A stretch of 64,000 nucleotides of DNA, taken from NCBI GenBank assembly GCA_032622095.1, contig CP136069.1, positions 72,005,319 to 72,069,318 of the forward strand, in the 5' to 3' direction. The position numbers were made by a program, and so were the translations under genes. This DNA comes from Siphonodentalium dalli. Taxonomy: Eukaryota > Mollusca > Scaphopoda > Gadilida > Siphonodentaliidae. Positions 54,776-63,135 of the stretch are shown here, piece by piece (the first letter of the stretch is position 1; every line of letters starts with the position of its first letter). The notes under the pieces are model-generated. The model worked only from the letters and a program-made list of their open reading frames with translations. It did not search any database and was not told the DNA's origin.

Positions 54776-55426
54776 ATGGAAGAATCTTTACTTTTCCAAC
54801 ATCCGTGTAATTTCTTTATCAGTGGACCTAGTGGATCAGGTAAAACAGAATTTGTTAAAAAAGTTATTGAATTTAAACACGATTTATTCCAAACACCACC
54901 AAAGAAAATAGTTTGGTGTTACAAAGAATGGCAAGACACATACAATCGTATAAAAGAAATTGATAACGTTGAGTTTATCGATGGTATTCCAGACGATGAT
55001 GAGGAAATTGTATCAGATAAATCATTTCCTCATCTTGTTGTTTTCGATGACATGATGGGGGAACAAGATGAAGACAAAATAATGCTTTGGTTTACTAGAA
55101 AAGGACACCATCGAAATGCTTCAATAATTTACATTACTCAAAACATGTTCCAAAAATCAAAAAGTAGCAGAACTATAAGTTTGAATGCACACTACATGGT
55201 TTTATTTCAAAGCGTTCGAGATAAAAATCAAATAAAAGTTTTGGCTCATCAAATGCAAACCAATCATTTGAAACAAGCATACGAAGATGCAACTTCAATA
55301 AATCATGGATATATTTTAGTAGATTTTCATCCTAGAACAGAAAATTATTTGCGAATTAGAACTGATATTTTCCATAAATGGTTGACAGCTAATGACCGAG
55401 GTCCTGTCATTTATTCAAAAGTATAA
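54776..55426 (+). CDS. ATP: Genome-packaging ATPase (A32/FtsK-HerA type)
   Basis: 216 residues. Walker A GPSGSGKT at 17-24, Walker B LVVFDD ending at D91-D92, and a sensor-like ITQNMF at about 120-125, in the order and spacing of poxvirus A32-like and Polinton packaging ATPases. Expected to drive DNA into the capsid. Gap of 33 nt from the preceding gene. Complete. Confidence 0.95.
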   Translation: MEESLLFQHPCNFFISGPSGSGKTEFVKKVIEFKHDLFQTPPKKIVWCYKEWQDTYNRIKEIDNVEFIDGIPDDDEEIVSDKSFPHLVVFDDMMGEQDEDKIMLWFTRKGHHRNASIIYITQNMFQKSKSSRTISLNAHYMVLFQSVRDKNQIKVLAHQMQTNHLKQAYEDATSINHGYILVDFHPRTENYLRIRTDIFHKWLTANDRGPVIYSKV

Positions 55427-55460
55427 ATTCAGTTGTTGTTACTTTTTTCATTTTAGAACC

Positions 55461-56048
55461 ATGTCGTCCACCGAGATGTTTAGTCATGATGAACTGTCAC
55501 AAATTATAAATTTCTTCACTTTTGCAGCTGAATTATTTCTTGAACATGATTGGAAATTACCATCACAGACAAAAAAGTTTTTTCAGAGAAATAAAAATGT
55601 TCTTAAAAAAATCTCTGATCCATCAACTGATATGGAAACAAAACGCAAATTAATTTTACAACGAGGTGGTAGTGGGTTCCTTGGGGGAGTTTTAATTAGA
55701 AGTCTTTTGAAAAATTCATTTGAACAAACTGGTAGACAATCTAAAAGTAAATCAAAGGTTTCTCCAAAACGTTCAAAGATTACACTGATGCAAACACAAC
55801 AAAGGGGTAATCAAAAAGAATCTAAACGTAAAACAAAGCTTTCTCTAAATCATTCAAAGTTTACACCGATGCAAACTCAACAAAATCAACATTCTAAATT
55901 TACACCTATACCTTCTCAGCAGAACCCTCAACATCAACCGTTACAAAAAAAACCAGTTATTGATCTTGAATTTTCTAAATTTATGCCGTTGTCTGATCCA
56001 TCGAAATCGGCATTCGAAGCTTTAGAATGGTTCAATCAGAAAAGATAA
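55461..56048 (+). CDS. Polinton QRGG-motif protein with SKFTPMQTQQ repeats
   Basis: 195 residues; ATG at 55461 (ACCATGT). Residues about 8-60 are helical. Then KRKLILQRGGSGFLGGVLIR, a GG motif followed by a hydrophobic segment. The C-terminal part has imperfect repeats SKITLMQTQQ, SKFTPMQTQQ and SKFTPIPSQQ, ending with SKFMPL, in a basic, Gln-rich context. QRGG|S fits the adenain recognition pattern (M/I/L/N/Q)xGG|x. It shares the KxK.IL.Q(R/K)GG..FL block with the next gene, so the two may be paralogues. Role inferred: minor virion protein processed by the element's protease. Confidence 0.65.
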   Translation: MSSTEMFSHDELSQIINFFTFAAELFLEHDWKLPSQTKKFFQRNKNVLKKISDPSTDMETKRKLILQRGGSGFLGGVLIRSLLKNSFEQTGRQSKSKSKVSPKRSKITLMQTQQRGNQKESKRKTKLSLNHSKFTPMQTQQNQHSKFTPIPSQQNPQHQPLQKKPVIDLEFSKFMPLSDPSKSAFEALEWFNQKR

Positions 56049-56104
56049 AAGATGAAACATATAATTTTTCTGCTCATTTTGAGACAACTACTTAGACTGT
56101 GAAG

Positions 56105-56467
56105 ATGCCTTCAAAAACTAAGAGCCGGAAAGTACCGCTGATAAAAAAATATGGGGAGTTGATTGTTGCAATGAGTAAAGTTCCATCTGCATATAAAAAG
56201 AAAATGATCAACTATGCTCCGAAACAAGTGATGGATTGCATTTCAGAATGTTGTCAAAATCTTTTAAAAGGTAATGTAAAACTGAATGAAGCTCAGAACC
56301 GCAAGTTACATTCGAAGCGTAAACATATCAGATATCTTGCAGACAAGAACAAACCTTTGCAACAAAAGAAGAAAATTTTGAATCAAAAAGGTGGCTTTTT
56401 ACCATTATTATTTCTTGCTCCATTGATTAGCAAAACATTAGGTGCAGTTGTTAAAAATATTTTGTAA
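56105..56467 (+). CDS. Small Polinton QKGG-motif protein with hydrophobic C-terminus
   Basis: 120 residues; ATG at 56105. A basic helical body has CISECCQNLLKG and KRKHIRYLADKNKPLQQKKK, followed by ILNQKGGFLPLLFLAPLISK. The Q-K-G-G|F step matches adenain specificity, and cleavage there would free a 25-residue hydrophobic peptide. Similar small proteins with a (K)xQ(R/K)GGFLP ending recur in Polintons by family memory. Role inferred: minor capsid or membrane-active peptide. Confidence 0.7.
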   Translation: MPSKTKSRKVPLIKKYGELIVAMSKVPSAYKKKMINYAPKQVMDCISECCQNLLKGNVKLNEAQNRKLHSKRKHIRYLADKNKPLQQKKKILNQKGGFLPLLFLAPLISKTLGAVVKNIL

Positions 56468-56487
56468 AAAATAAATCTCAAATAAAT

Positions 56488-57207
56488 ATGAAGAAAATGG
56501 TTATTGTACCATTCAGAATGTTGGAAGATTTCAAACAATGGAAAATGTCAGAAATGAATAAACCTCAATTACCTCCTGATCCTGCAATTTCAAATGTTTC
56601 AGATTCTTACAAAGAATTGAAATCAGTTTATGATAAAAATATTTCTGAATCAGAAAAGGCACAGTTATTTGGAGAAAATTTGTACAAATTGAAAACTTCA
56701 CAAAAATCTTTAAATTCAAAATTCAGTTTACCTGAACAAAAGTTATCTGAAAACTTTGGGAACATGAGTGAACATATATTGGAAAGTGTTCCATCTAAAC
56801 TTCGTGGTAAAGCACAACAAATTTTAACATTGTTGTCAACTAATCCTAAACTTAGATGGGATGATCGTGGACAATTAATTTATGGAACAGAAACAGTTAC
56901 TGGATCAAATATAATTGATTTGATAAACGATGTTGTTCGTCACCGAAAAGGTTTTGACCCAGTTGGTTATGAAACATTCCTACGTGGATTGGGGGAACTT
57001 AATGTACCACAAGATTATGTAGGTAACAGGAATCGATGGTTGTGGATACAAAGACATTTAAAAGGTCACACTGGTGATGAGTTTCATACACCTCATGCAA
57101 CTCCTAGCAGTGGCAAGTCAAGAAAACGTTCAGTTGATATTTTCACACCTCAAAGTTTTCCTAAAACCAGAAAATCTATTTTGAAAGAATGGTCCCCACT
57201 TACATAA
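56488..57207 (+). CDS. Conserved Polinton protein of unknown function (PX/PY-type), 239 aa
   Basis: Begins MKKMVIVPFRMLEDFKQW. Central features: LESVPSKLRGKAQQILTLL, RWDDRGQLIYG and GSNIIDLINDVVR, then FDPVGYETFLRGLGELNVPQ. The combination G-x-x-x-x-GSNI.DL…P.GYE.FL..L..LNVP is, from memory of the family, typical of an uncharacterised Polinton protein. The C-terminal tail is basic. The last 19 bp overlap the integrase start. No catalytic motif recognised. Confidence 0.7.
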   Translation: MKKMVIVPFRMLEDFKQWKMSEMNKPQLPPDPAISNVSDSYKELKSVYDKNISESEKAQLFGENLYKLKTSQKSLNSKFSLPEQKLSENFGNMSEHILESVPSKLRGKAQQILTLLSTNPKLRWDDRGQLIYGTETVTGSNIIDLINDVVRHRKGFDPVGYETFLRGLGELNVPQDYVGNRNRWLWIQRHLKGHTGDEFHTPHATPSSGKSRKRSVDIFTPQSFPKTRKSILKEWSPLT

Positions 57208-58283
57208 AATTTGACAAACTTCTAACTGAAATTTACTACAATCCAAAAGAAGTTGGTGGTTTCAGTGGAGCAAATCAACTTTTTAAAAATGCAAAAGAAA
57301 CAAATAACAAAATTAAACTTTCAGATGTTAAAAAATGGTTACAATGGCAAAAAACATATACTTTGCACAAACCAATTGTTCGGAAATTTCGCAGACGTAA
57401 AACTATTGTTGCAGGAATTGATATTCAGTGGCAAGCTGATCTGGCAGATTTGCAAACTTTGCAAAAGCACAATGACAAATACAGATATTTACTTTGTGTT
57501 ATTGATGTGTTCTCAAAATTTGCATGGGTTGAAAAAATTAAAGACAAAACTGGTAAAACTTTAGTTAAAACATTTCAGAAAATTCTCAAATCATCAAAAC
57601 GAAAACCAGCTTCATTTCAATCTGACAAAGGTTCCGAATTCAAAAATAAATTATTTTTACAATTTTTGAAATCTAAGAAAATTCATTTTTTCACAACAGA
57701 GAATCCAGAGACAAAAGCAAGTATAGTTGAACGTTTTCAACGGACATTGAAAACAAAGATGTGGAAATATTTTACACATAATCAAACTTTGAAATACGTT
57801 GATGTTTTGCACGATTTTGTGAATTCTTACAACAAAAGTTTTCATAGAAGTATTAAGATGGCACCAGTTTTAGTAACTCGAAAAAATGAAATTGAAGTTT
57901 CCAGAAATCTTTATGGAAAGTTAAAAACGAAAAAAGATAAGATGTTGAAAGTTGGAGATTTTGTTAGAATAAATAAAACAAAGAGAACTTTTGATAAAGG
58001 ATATCTTCCAAATTGGACAAAAGAAATTTTCAAAATTAGTAGAGTTTGTAAAAGTACACCATTAACTTACAAATTAGTAGATTTAGATGGTGAAAACATC
58101 GCAGGATCATTTTATGGTAAAGAAATTCAACATATAAAAGATAATAAAGTTTACGAAATTGAATCAGTTGTTGGTAAACGTTCAAGAAAAGTTGCTGGTA
58201 AATCAGTTAGAGAAATTAAAGTTCATTGGGGTGGTTATCCTAAAAAATTTGACAGTTGGATTCCTGCCACAAATTTGGTATAA
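57189..58283 (+). CDS. INT: Retroviral-type DDE integrase with chromodomain
   Basis: 364 residues. N-terminal helical region with IYYNPKEVGGFSGANQLF. RNase-H-fold core: WQADLADL (D84), SDKGSEF (D146) and ASIVERFQRTLK (E181), giving the D,D(35)E spacing of retroviral and Polinton integrases. NSYNKSFHRSI follows the core as expected. SH3-like region KVGDFVRINKTKRTF at about 252-266. The last 43 residues (322-364, YEIESVVGKR … VHWGGYPKKFDSWIPATNLV) are a chromodomain, which could steer insertion to methylated-histone chromatin. The start overlaps the previous gene by 19 bp. Confidence 0.96.
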   Translation: MVPTYIKFDKLLTEIYYNPKEVGGFSGANQLFKNAKETNNKIKLSDVKKWLQWQKTYTLHKPIVRKFRRRKTIVAGIDIQWQADLADLQTLQKHNDKYRYLLCVIDVFSKFAWVEKIKDKTGKTLVKTFQKILKSSKRKPASFQSDKGSEFKNKLFLQFLKSKKIHFFTTENPETKASIVERFQRTLKTKMWKYFTHNQTLKYVDVLHDFVNSYNKSFHRSIKMAPVLVTRKNEIEVSRNLYGKLKTKKDKMLKVGDFVRINKTKRTFDKGYLPNWTKEIFKISRVCKSTPLTYKLVDLDGENIAGSFYGKEIQHIKDNKVYEIESVVGKRSRKVAGKSVREIKVHWGGYPKKFDSWIPATNLV

Positions 58284-58293
58284 AACTTTTAAC

Positions 58294-58557
58294 ATGTCTC
58301 AAAATGGTTCAGTTGGTCTCGATGTTCCATCACAATTTCAAATCTGTGGAGAAAAAATTGCAAAAAATCAAGTAACATATTTTACACAAATTATTATAAT
58401 TGTTGGTATAATCGCTACAGCAATTGTTCATTTAAGTTTACAAAGTGAAAATAACGAACTGTGGTTAATTTTACTCAGTAGTTCTTTGGGGTACATTTTA
58501 CCAACACCGCGTTTGAAATATTTGAAAAATCAGTCGACAGAAATTTTGAAAGTATGA
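58294..58557 (+). CDS. Small two-span membrane protein of Polintons
   Basis: 87 residues; ATG at 58294, 10 nt after the integrase stop. Pattern FQICGEKIAKNQVTYFTQ, then membrane segment IIIIVGIIATAIVHLSL, then SENNELW, then a second hydrophobic segment LILLSSSLGYILPTPRL. The motif CGEKIA…LPTP is familiar from Polinton small membrane proteins. Its stop TGA overlaps the next start as ATGA. Confidence 0.75.
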   Translation: MSQNGSVGLDVPSQFQICGEKIAKNQVTYFTQIIIIVGIIATAIVHLSLQSENNELWLILLSSSLGYILPTPRLKYLKNQSTEILKV

Positions 58558-59405
58558 ATTCTTTCTACATTACAATTCCGAGCGACAGTTCAATGGTAAT
58601 GTATCCAAACAATACTCAATGTTGTTTTACTGTACAATTACCAAAACCAATTCAAATTGATAAAGAAAAATGGGAAGTTGCATTAGTCGAACTGATAACA
58701 CCTTCAGAAACATACAATGTTACAGGGGATTCGTGTAAATTCAATTTGATTACAACTGATGCAATAATACTGTCTGTTCTTCAAAATCGTTTTGAAGAAA
58801 AGATATTTAAGAGACCTGATGACGTTCATGCACTTGAAATACAGATACGAGAAGGTTCGTATACCTCTGCGACAGATTTACTTGATACAATGCAAGATGT
58901 AATTGATGAAACACTTGGAGAAGCATTGCAAAACGAATACGGATTTCACATCAAGTACTCAAAAGTTACAAAACGTGTGAAAATTATTCGCAAGAGTTTA
59001 AGTATCCCAAAACTAGGAATTGAATTACCACAATGTCTTTTGCACAAGTTGGGTTACAAAACTGAAAACGCTTCTGAAGATTTTTATTCAAATAGTAGAT
59101 TTCCGTTTGGTGTAGATTTGTTTGTTGGTCATAATCAAATGTTTGTTTATTCTGATATTGCCGATTTCACAATTGTTGGAAATGTTGAAGTACAAATTTT
59201 ACGAGTTGTTTCTTTCAGAATTAAAAGAGATATCGACGGATTACATGTAAAACATGAATTTTTAAATTTACATTATGTTCCAGTTTCAAAGTCATACTTT
59301 GACAAAATTAGTGTAAATATAAGTGGCGACACAGGAGAATCAATTCAGTTTATTGGTGGTAAGTCTTTGGCGAAGCTGCATTTCAGAAAACGAGAGGAGT
59401 TCTAA
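58554..59405 (+). CDS. mCP: Minor capsid protein (penton, single jelly roll)
   Basis: 283 residues beginning MNSFYITIPSDSSMVMYPNN, followed by FTVQLPKPIQIDKEKWEVAL. This start is diagnostic of the Polinton/adintovirus penton homologue. β-strand-rich throughout, no membrane segment. It would form the five-fold vertices. The start codon overlaps the upstream stop (ATGA at 58554-58557). Confidence 0.88.
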   Translation: MNSFYITIPSDSSMVMYPNNTQCCFTVQLPKPIQIDKEKWEVALVELITPSETYNVTGDSCKFNLITTDAIILSVLQNRFEEKIFKRPDDVHALEIQIREGSYTSATDLLDTMQDVIDETLGEALQNEYGFHIKYSKVTKRVKIIRKSLSIPKLGIELPQCLLHKLGYKTENASEDFYSNSRFPFGVDLFVGHNQMFVYSDIADFTIVGNVEVQILRVVSFRIKRDIDGLHVKHEFLNLHYVPVSKSYFDKISVNISGDTGESIQFIGGKSLAKLHFRKREEF

Positions 59406-59410
59406 AAACA

Positions 59411-59785
59411 ATGTTTCCCGTGTATAGAGGTGTACCACGGCAATATGGTAACGGTATTGGTTCAATTTTCAAATCACTTATGAGATCTGCTGTACCATTT
59501 CTAAAACCGATTGGTCGGACAGCTTTACAACTTGCGAAAAAACACACTTTTGGTGTTGCAGATGAAATTATTAATCAAGGTAAAAGTCCGAAAGAAGCGT
59601 TGATGTCTGAAGGTAAAAAAGCTTTAAAATCTTTTGGCACACAAGCTAAATATCAAATTTTGAACTCGAGACAAAAACCTAGAAAAAGAGTAGCGAATTC
59701 AAAAATGAATCATTCAGCTGTCAAACGCCGAAAAAGTCAGTCGAAAAAACATCCTAGCAGTCGAGCTCTTGATATTTTTGATTAA
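59411..59785 (+). CDS. Small basic protein, pVI/pX-like minor core or capsid component
   Basis: 124 residues starting MFPVYRGVPRQYGNGIGSIF. An amphipathic helix FKSLMRSAVPFLKPIGRTAL comes next, with a basic tail (KPRKRV, KRRKSQSKK). The sequence QYGN|G matches the second adenain consensus (M/I/L/N/Q)xGx|G; cleavage would expose the amphipathic helix, as in adenovirus pVI. Homology is inferred from position (between penton and MCP), motif and composition only. Confidence 0.65.
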   Translation: MFPVYRGVPRQYGNGIGSIFKSLMRSAVPFLKPIGRTALQLAKKHTFGVADEIINQGKSPKEALMSEGKKALKSFGTQAKYQILNSRQKPRKRVANSKMNHSAVKRRKSQSKKHPSSRALDIFD

Positions 59786-59787
59786 TC

Positions 59788-61092
59788 ATGGCACAAATGG
59801 TAAATGGATCATGCGAATGCAATAAATCGGAACTTGATATAACACATGTTCCACCAACGGTGGCTACAATGTCAGAATCGCAGTGGATCGAAAATCATCC
59901 GATTGCACCGCTGAATAATTCTGCTCCGATAGAGTTTGTCATACCATCTCAAACCGAAAAGTGGACAGATATTAACCAATCTTATCTTTATGTGAAATTC
60001 AAAATTACAAAAAAAGATGGAACTAATTTGCTAGCTGGTACGGAATTAGCACCTGTTAACAATTTCTTTCATAGCATGTTCAGCAGTATCGATGTTTACT
60101 TGAACAACAAATTGATAACTTCGAATTCTGACACTTACCCATACCGAGCATATTTCGAAAATCTGTTGGGATACTCTCCAGAATATAAAGATAATCAATT
60201 AGCAAATTTAGAAATGTGGTATGGCGATACAGCAGAACAATTTGAAGAGAATACCAAAGGTGGTGCCAATGCTGGATTAACTTCTAGAGAAAGTTTGATC
60301 GGTGGTAGTAAAATTGTTGAACTATGTGGACGCTTACACACTGATCTGTTTCTTCAAGAAAAATATTTACCAAATGGAATTGAAATTCGTATCAGATTAA
60401 ACAGATCACCATCAAAATTTTGCCTCATTGGCGGCGAGGATGGACAAATTGTTTTCGAATCAGCAGTGTTCCATGTCAGAACAGTTAGTCTCTTTCCAGC
60501 GGTCTCAAATAAATTAAATCAAGAAATTGTCCAGTCAAAAATGAAAATACCTATCAGACGAGTAGAAATAAAAACTTTCACAATTAGTACTGGACTTAGA
60601 TCAAAAATTGAAGACCACTTATTTCAAGGACAATTACCAAAGAGAATTTTTATTGCGTTGGTCGAAAATAAAGATATGAATGGAGATTTGGGTACCAATC
60701 CATTCCACTTCAAACATTTCAGTTTGAATAAATTGGAAGTTAGTCAAGACGGTCATACAATACATAACCGTCCATTTGAACCAAACTTCGCAACAAAACA
60801 ATGTCTCAGATCATATTTATCTTTGTATCAATCTTTAGGAATGGTTGGTGTTAACAAATCAATTGGCATTAATTTAAACGAATATATGAATGGTTATTGT
60901 TTGTGGGGTTTCGACTTGACACCGGACCAAGGAAGCGACGAGGGACATCTACATCCTATAAAGACAGGGAACCTGCGTTTGGAGCTTCAGTTCTTGACAG
61001 CTCTCACTACAGCCGTCAACGTTTTGGTGTATGCTGAATTCGACAGTGAAATAGAGATCACAGCTTTGAGAGAAGTGCTTACTGACTATTAG
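59788..61092 (+). CDS. MCP: Major capsid protein (double jelly roll)
   Basis: 434 residues. Landmarks: HPIAPLNNSAPIEFVIPSQT, YLYVKFKI, NNFFHSMFSSIDVYLN, YPYRAYFENLLGY, GRLHTDLFLQEKYLPNGI and, at the C-terminus, LRLELQFLTALTTAVNVLVY. These fit the Polinton MCP of the double-jelly-roll lineage. Expected to form pseudo-hexameric trimers of an icosahedral capsid. Full length and uninterrupted; starts 2 nt after the previous gene and ends 1 nt before the next. Confidence 0.94.
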   Translation: MAQMVNGSCECNKSELDITHVPPTVATMSESQWIENHPIAPLNNSAPIEFVIPSQTEKWTDINQSYLYVKFKITKKDGTNLLAGTELAPVNNFFHSMFSSIDVYLNNKLITSNSDTYPYRAYFENLLGYSPEYKDNQLANLEMWYGDTAEQFEENTKGGANAGLTSRESLIGGSKIVELCGRLHTDLFLQEKYLPNGIEIRIRLNRSPSKFCLIGGEDGQIVFESAVFHVRTVSLFPAVSNKLNQEIVQSKMKIPIRRVEIKTFTISTGLRSKIEDHLFQGQLPKRIFIALVENKDMNGDLGTNPFHFKHFSLNKLEVSQDGHTIHNRPFEPNFATKQCLRSYLSLYQSLGMVGVNKSIGINLNEYMNGYCLWGFDLTPDQGSDEGHLHPIKTGNLRLELQFLTALTTAVNVLVYAEFDSEIEITALREVLTDY

Positions 61093-61093
61093 G

Positions 61094-61552
61094 ATGGAGC
61101 TCACAACACAGCTATGGAACTACTATGAAGAATACCGACGTTCACAACACGTTGCTCCGAGATTAAAACTGATCTTGGACACACTCAACAACGCTACGAT
61201 TGAAGAACTACAAGAAATTATTCGCAAGGAAGTGTCAGCAAACTGTGAAGGATGTAAAATAGAACATCCTAGTCAACGTGAACATGTTCTGTGTTTGTTC
61301 TCTACAACTGATGATTGGACAAACCAGTTTATCGACTTAGCACTGATTAAACTTGACATATACAATGTTATGGAAAGATGGTTCCCGAAGCTGATGGAGT
61401 TAAACCCACACTGCAAGGAGAAGTTCGAAGCATACCTTATGTGGGATCATCTGAGAAACAGTTTGGAGCTCAACCGCAAAAAAATCGATGCAGAGTGGAC
61501 TCTGATGTGGTCACAGCGAGTCAAAGAGAATTACAACGATGCAGACAGCTGA
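61094..61552 (+). CDS. Cys/His motif protein of unknown function, 152 aa
   Basis: Residues about 50-68 read CEGCKIEHPSQREHVLC (C-x2-C-x4-H…H-x3-C), a probable zinc site that I recall from other Polinton proteins at this position. Flanked by helices (IEELQEIIRKEVS before; a Trp-rich, Leu/Lys-rich half after). No enzyme motif. Overlaps the protease start by 14 bp. Confidence 0.65.
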   Translation: MELTTQLWNYYEEYRRSQHVAPRLKLILDTLNNATIEELQEIIRKEVSANCEGCKIEHPSQREHVLCLFSTTDDWTNQFIDLALIKLDIYNVMERWFPKLMELNPHCKEKFEAYLMWDHLRNSLELNRKKIDAEWTLMWSQRVKENYNDADS

Positions 61553-62012
61553 ACTTCAATATATTCTAGACAATTCCTGGTTGCGTAAACTTAACACATA
61601 TGTTTGTGCTAGAGATCTGTTACCAGAGAAGAAACCACAACATATTCAAGCATATATTGTGAACACGCACTCATCGGATCAGCCAGGAGAACACTGGACC
61701 TTGATGTTATTCAAGGGAAGATCAGCTGTATACTTCGACTCATTTGGACTACCACCACCGAGACGATATATGTTACCATTCATAAAAAGGAACTCATCAG
61801 CATGGACTATGAATACAACACGATATCAACATCGTGCGACAAATGTGTGTGGATTATATTGTATATTCGCACTCCACCACATGATGAAAGGAAAGAGGAT
61901 GAAAAGATTATTCAATTCTCGGGATTTCTTCAAGAATGACAGAACAATAGTTCGATGGTTTGGAAAGCACTATGGTCGATTATACAGAAAAGCAAATTTG
62001 CTGTTGAATTAA
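61539..62012 (+). CDS. PRO: Adenain-type cysteine protease (virion maturation)
   Basis: 157 residues. Catalytic set in the C5/adenain order: H52 (GEHWTLML), D67 (VYFDSFGLPPP), Q97 (RYQHRATNVCG) and C104 (NVCGLYCIFALHH). Close to the usual length for Polinton proteases. Likely substrates are the GG-motif proteins of the same element. Last gene of the + strand block. Confidence 0.93.
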   Translation: MQTAELQYILDNSWLRKLNTYVCARDLLPEKKPQHIQAYIVNTHSSDQPGEHWTLMLFKGRSAVYFDSFGLPPPRRYMLPFIKRNSSAWTMNTTRYQHRATNVCGLYCIFALHHMMKGKRMKRLFNSRDFFKNDRTIVRWFGKHYGRLYRKANLLLN

Positions 62013-62399
62013 ACTTCACCAGGACATCGACGGCTGATATACATACAACGCAAAGAAGACGACGACCAGATAACAACGAATGTGTCAACAACTCCACAAA
62101 AATAGACTCTTTTGTTATTGATTCAGCGTAGGATGTTGTAGGATGTTGTAGGATGTTCAATTAAGTTTCTTCAAATCTGAGACCTTGTTTTGTACATAAA
62201 TTATTGTTCTTTGTTAATATTATTGATGTATAATAATATATTATTGTTCATTGTTCTTGTTCTTGTTTTTGAAAAATAAAATGATAAATTTCAACAAAAT
62301 CGTTTTCACTGTAGGATCCCCACCAATTGATTCTGTTCGTGTCGATGTGTCATCTCTGGTCAGAATTATACAAACTTTAAATTAGTAATGAAAAAAATG
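62013..62399 (+). other. 3' region after the capsid block
   Basis: AGGATGTTGT is repeated 2.5 times at 62130-62155. AT-rich sequence follows with AATAAA at 62275-62280, the only clear polyadenylation signal after the protease, possibly serving several + strand genes. No histone-type stem-loop is present here. Confidence 0.6.
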
Positions 62400-62690
62400 T
62401 CTAAGTCCATTTTCATTTTTTCGATCAGAAATGTCACATCAATGACAGGAACATCTATCCTCAGGCTGGGAACTATGGCCCAGTACCCCCCAGACATGGG
62501 CACTATGGCCCAGTACCCCCCAGACATGGGCACTATGGCCCAGTACCCCCCAGACATGGGCACTATGGCCCATGGGCCATAGTGCCCATGTCTGGGGGGG
62601 TACTGGGCCATAGTGCCCATGTCTGGGGGGTACTGGGCCATAGTGCCCATGTCTGGGGGGTACTGGGCCATAGTGCCCACCATTACTACT
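62400..62690. repeat. Polinton terminal inverted repeat, right
   Basis: Mirror of 45447-45736, with seven instead of six G at about 62593-62599. Same internal palindrome of 30-bp units. Confidence 0.93.
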
Positions 62691-62696
62691 TATGCA
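62691..62696. repeat. Target-site duplication TATGCA, right
   Basis: Directly follows CCATTACTACT; identical to 45441-45446. Confidence 0.9.
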
Positions 62697-62704
62697 ATGT
62701 CTTT

Positions 62705-63135
62705 GGTGTGTTTGAATGTGACTACCCATATAATAACATAACCAAAATCCACATGAATCCCAGCGTGGGAAAGTCGTCATTTTTGGGTAAAAAATCAGGA
62801 ATATGTAAAACAAATGGTGAAAATTGTAATTTTCTGGTTGAGACTCTGATTTTAAGGTGATATTAAATTGATAACAAGCTGGTGTTAATTTCAGAATGGG
62901 AAAGTCGTAATTTTTGGGTCAAAAGACTGGAATATGTAAAAAAAAAATGGTGAAAATTGGAATTTTGTTAATAAACACATCTGCCACAAATAAACGCTCA
63001 GTCGAGTTCCCTGACTGCCAAATGTGACCGAATAATAACACATCCAAATTTTCCATGCGTTTCATGAAGGGAAAGTCGTTAATTTTTGATAAAAATTAAG
63101 AAAATATGTAATAAAATTGTGAAAATTTGAATTTT
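62705..63135. repeat. Degenerate tandem repeat, about 150-170 bp units
   Basis: Three units with GGGAAAGTCGT(A/C)ATTTTTGG, GGAATATGTAAAA and GGTGAAAATTG(T/G)AATTT. Host flank. Confidence 0.6.

Larger units (their letters stand above)
45447..62690. mobile_element. Complete Polinton/Maverick (adintovirus-like) element
   Basis: A 17,244-bp element beginning AGTAGTAATGG and ending CCATTACTACT, with 6-bp duplication TATGCA and inverted repeats of 290/291 bp. It encodes the full diagnostic set: protein-primed PolB, DDE integrase with chromodomain, A32/FtsK-type packaging ATPase, adenain-type protease, double-jelly-roll major capsid and penton-like minor capsid, plus about eleven accessory proteins. 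Every core frame is open. Perfect target duplication and nearly identical ends point to recent insertion. Confidence 0.97.

Noticed and set aside
55430-55460. Splice-acceptor-like CTTTTTTCATTTTAG before the 55461 gene
   Set aside because: It could be a real acceptor for a leader exon, but no matching donor was identified; noted only as a possibility.
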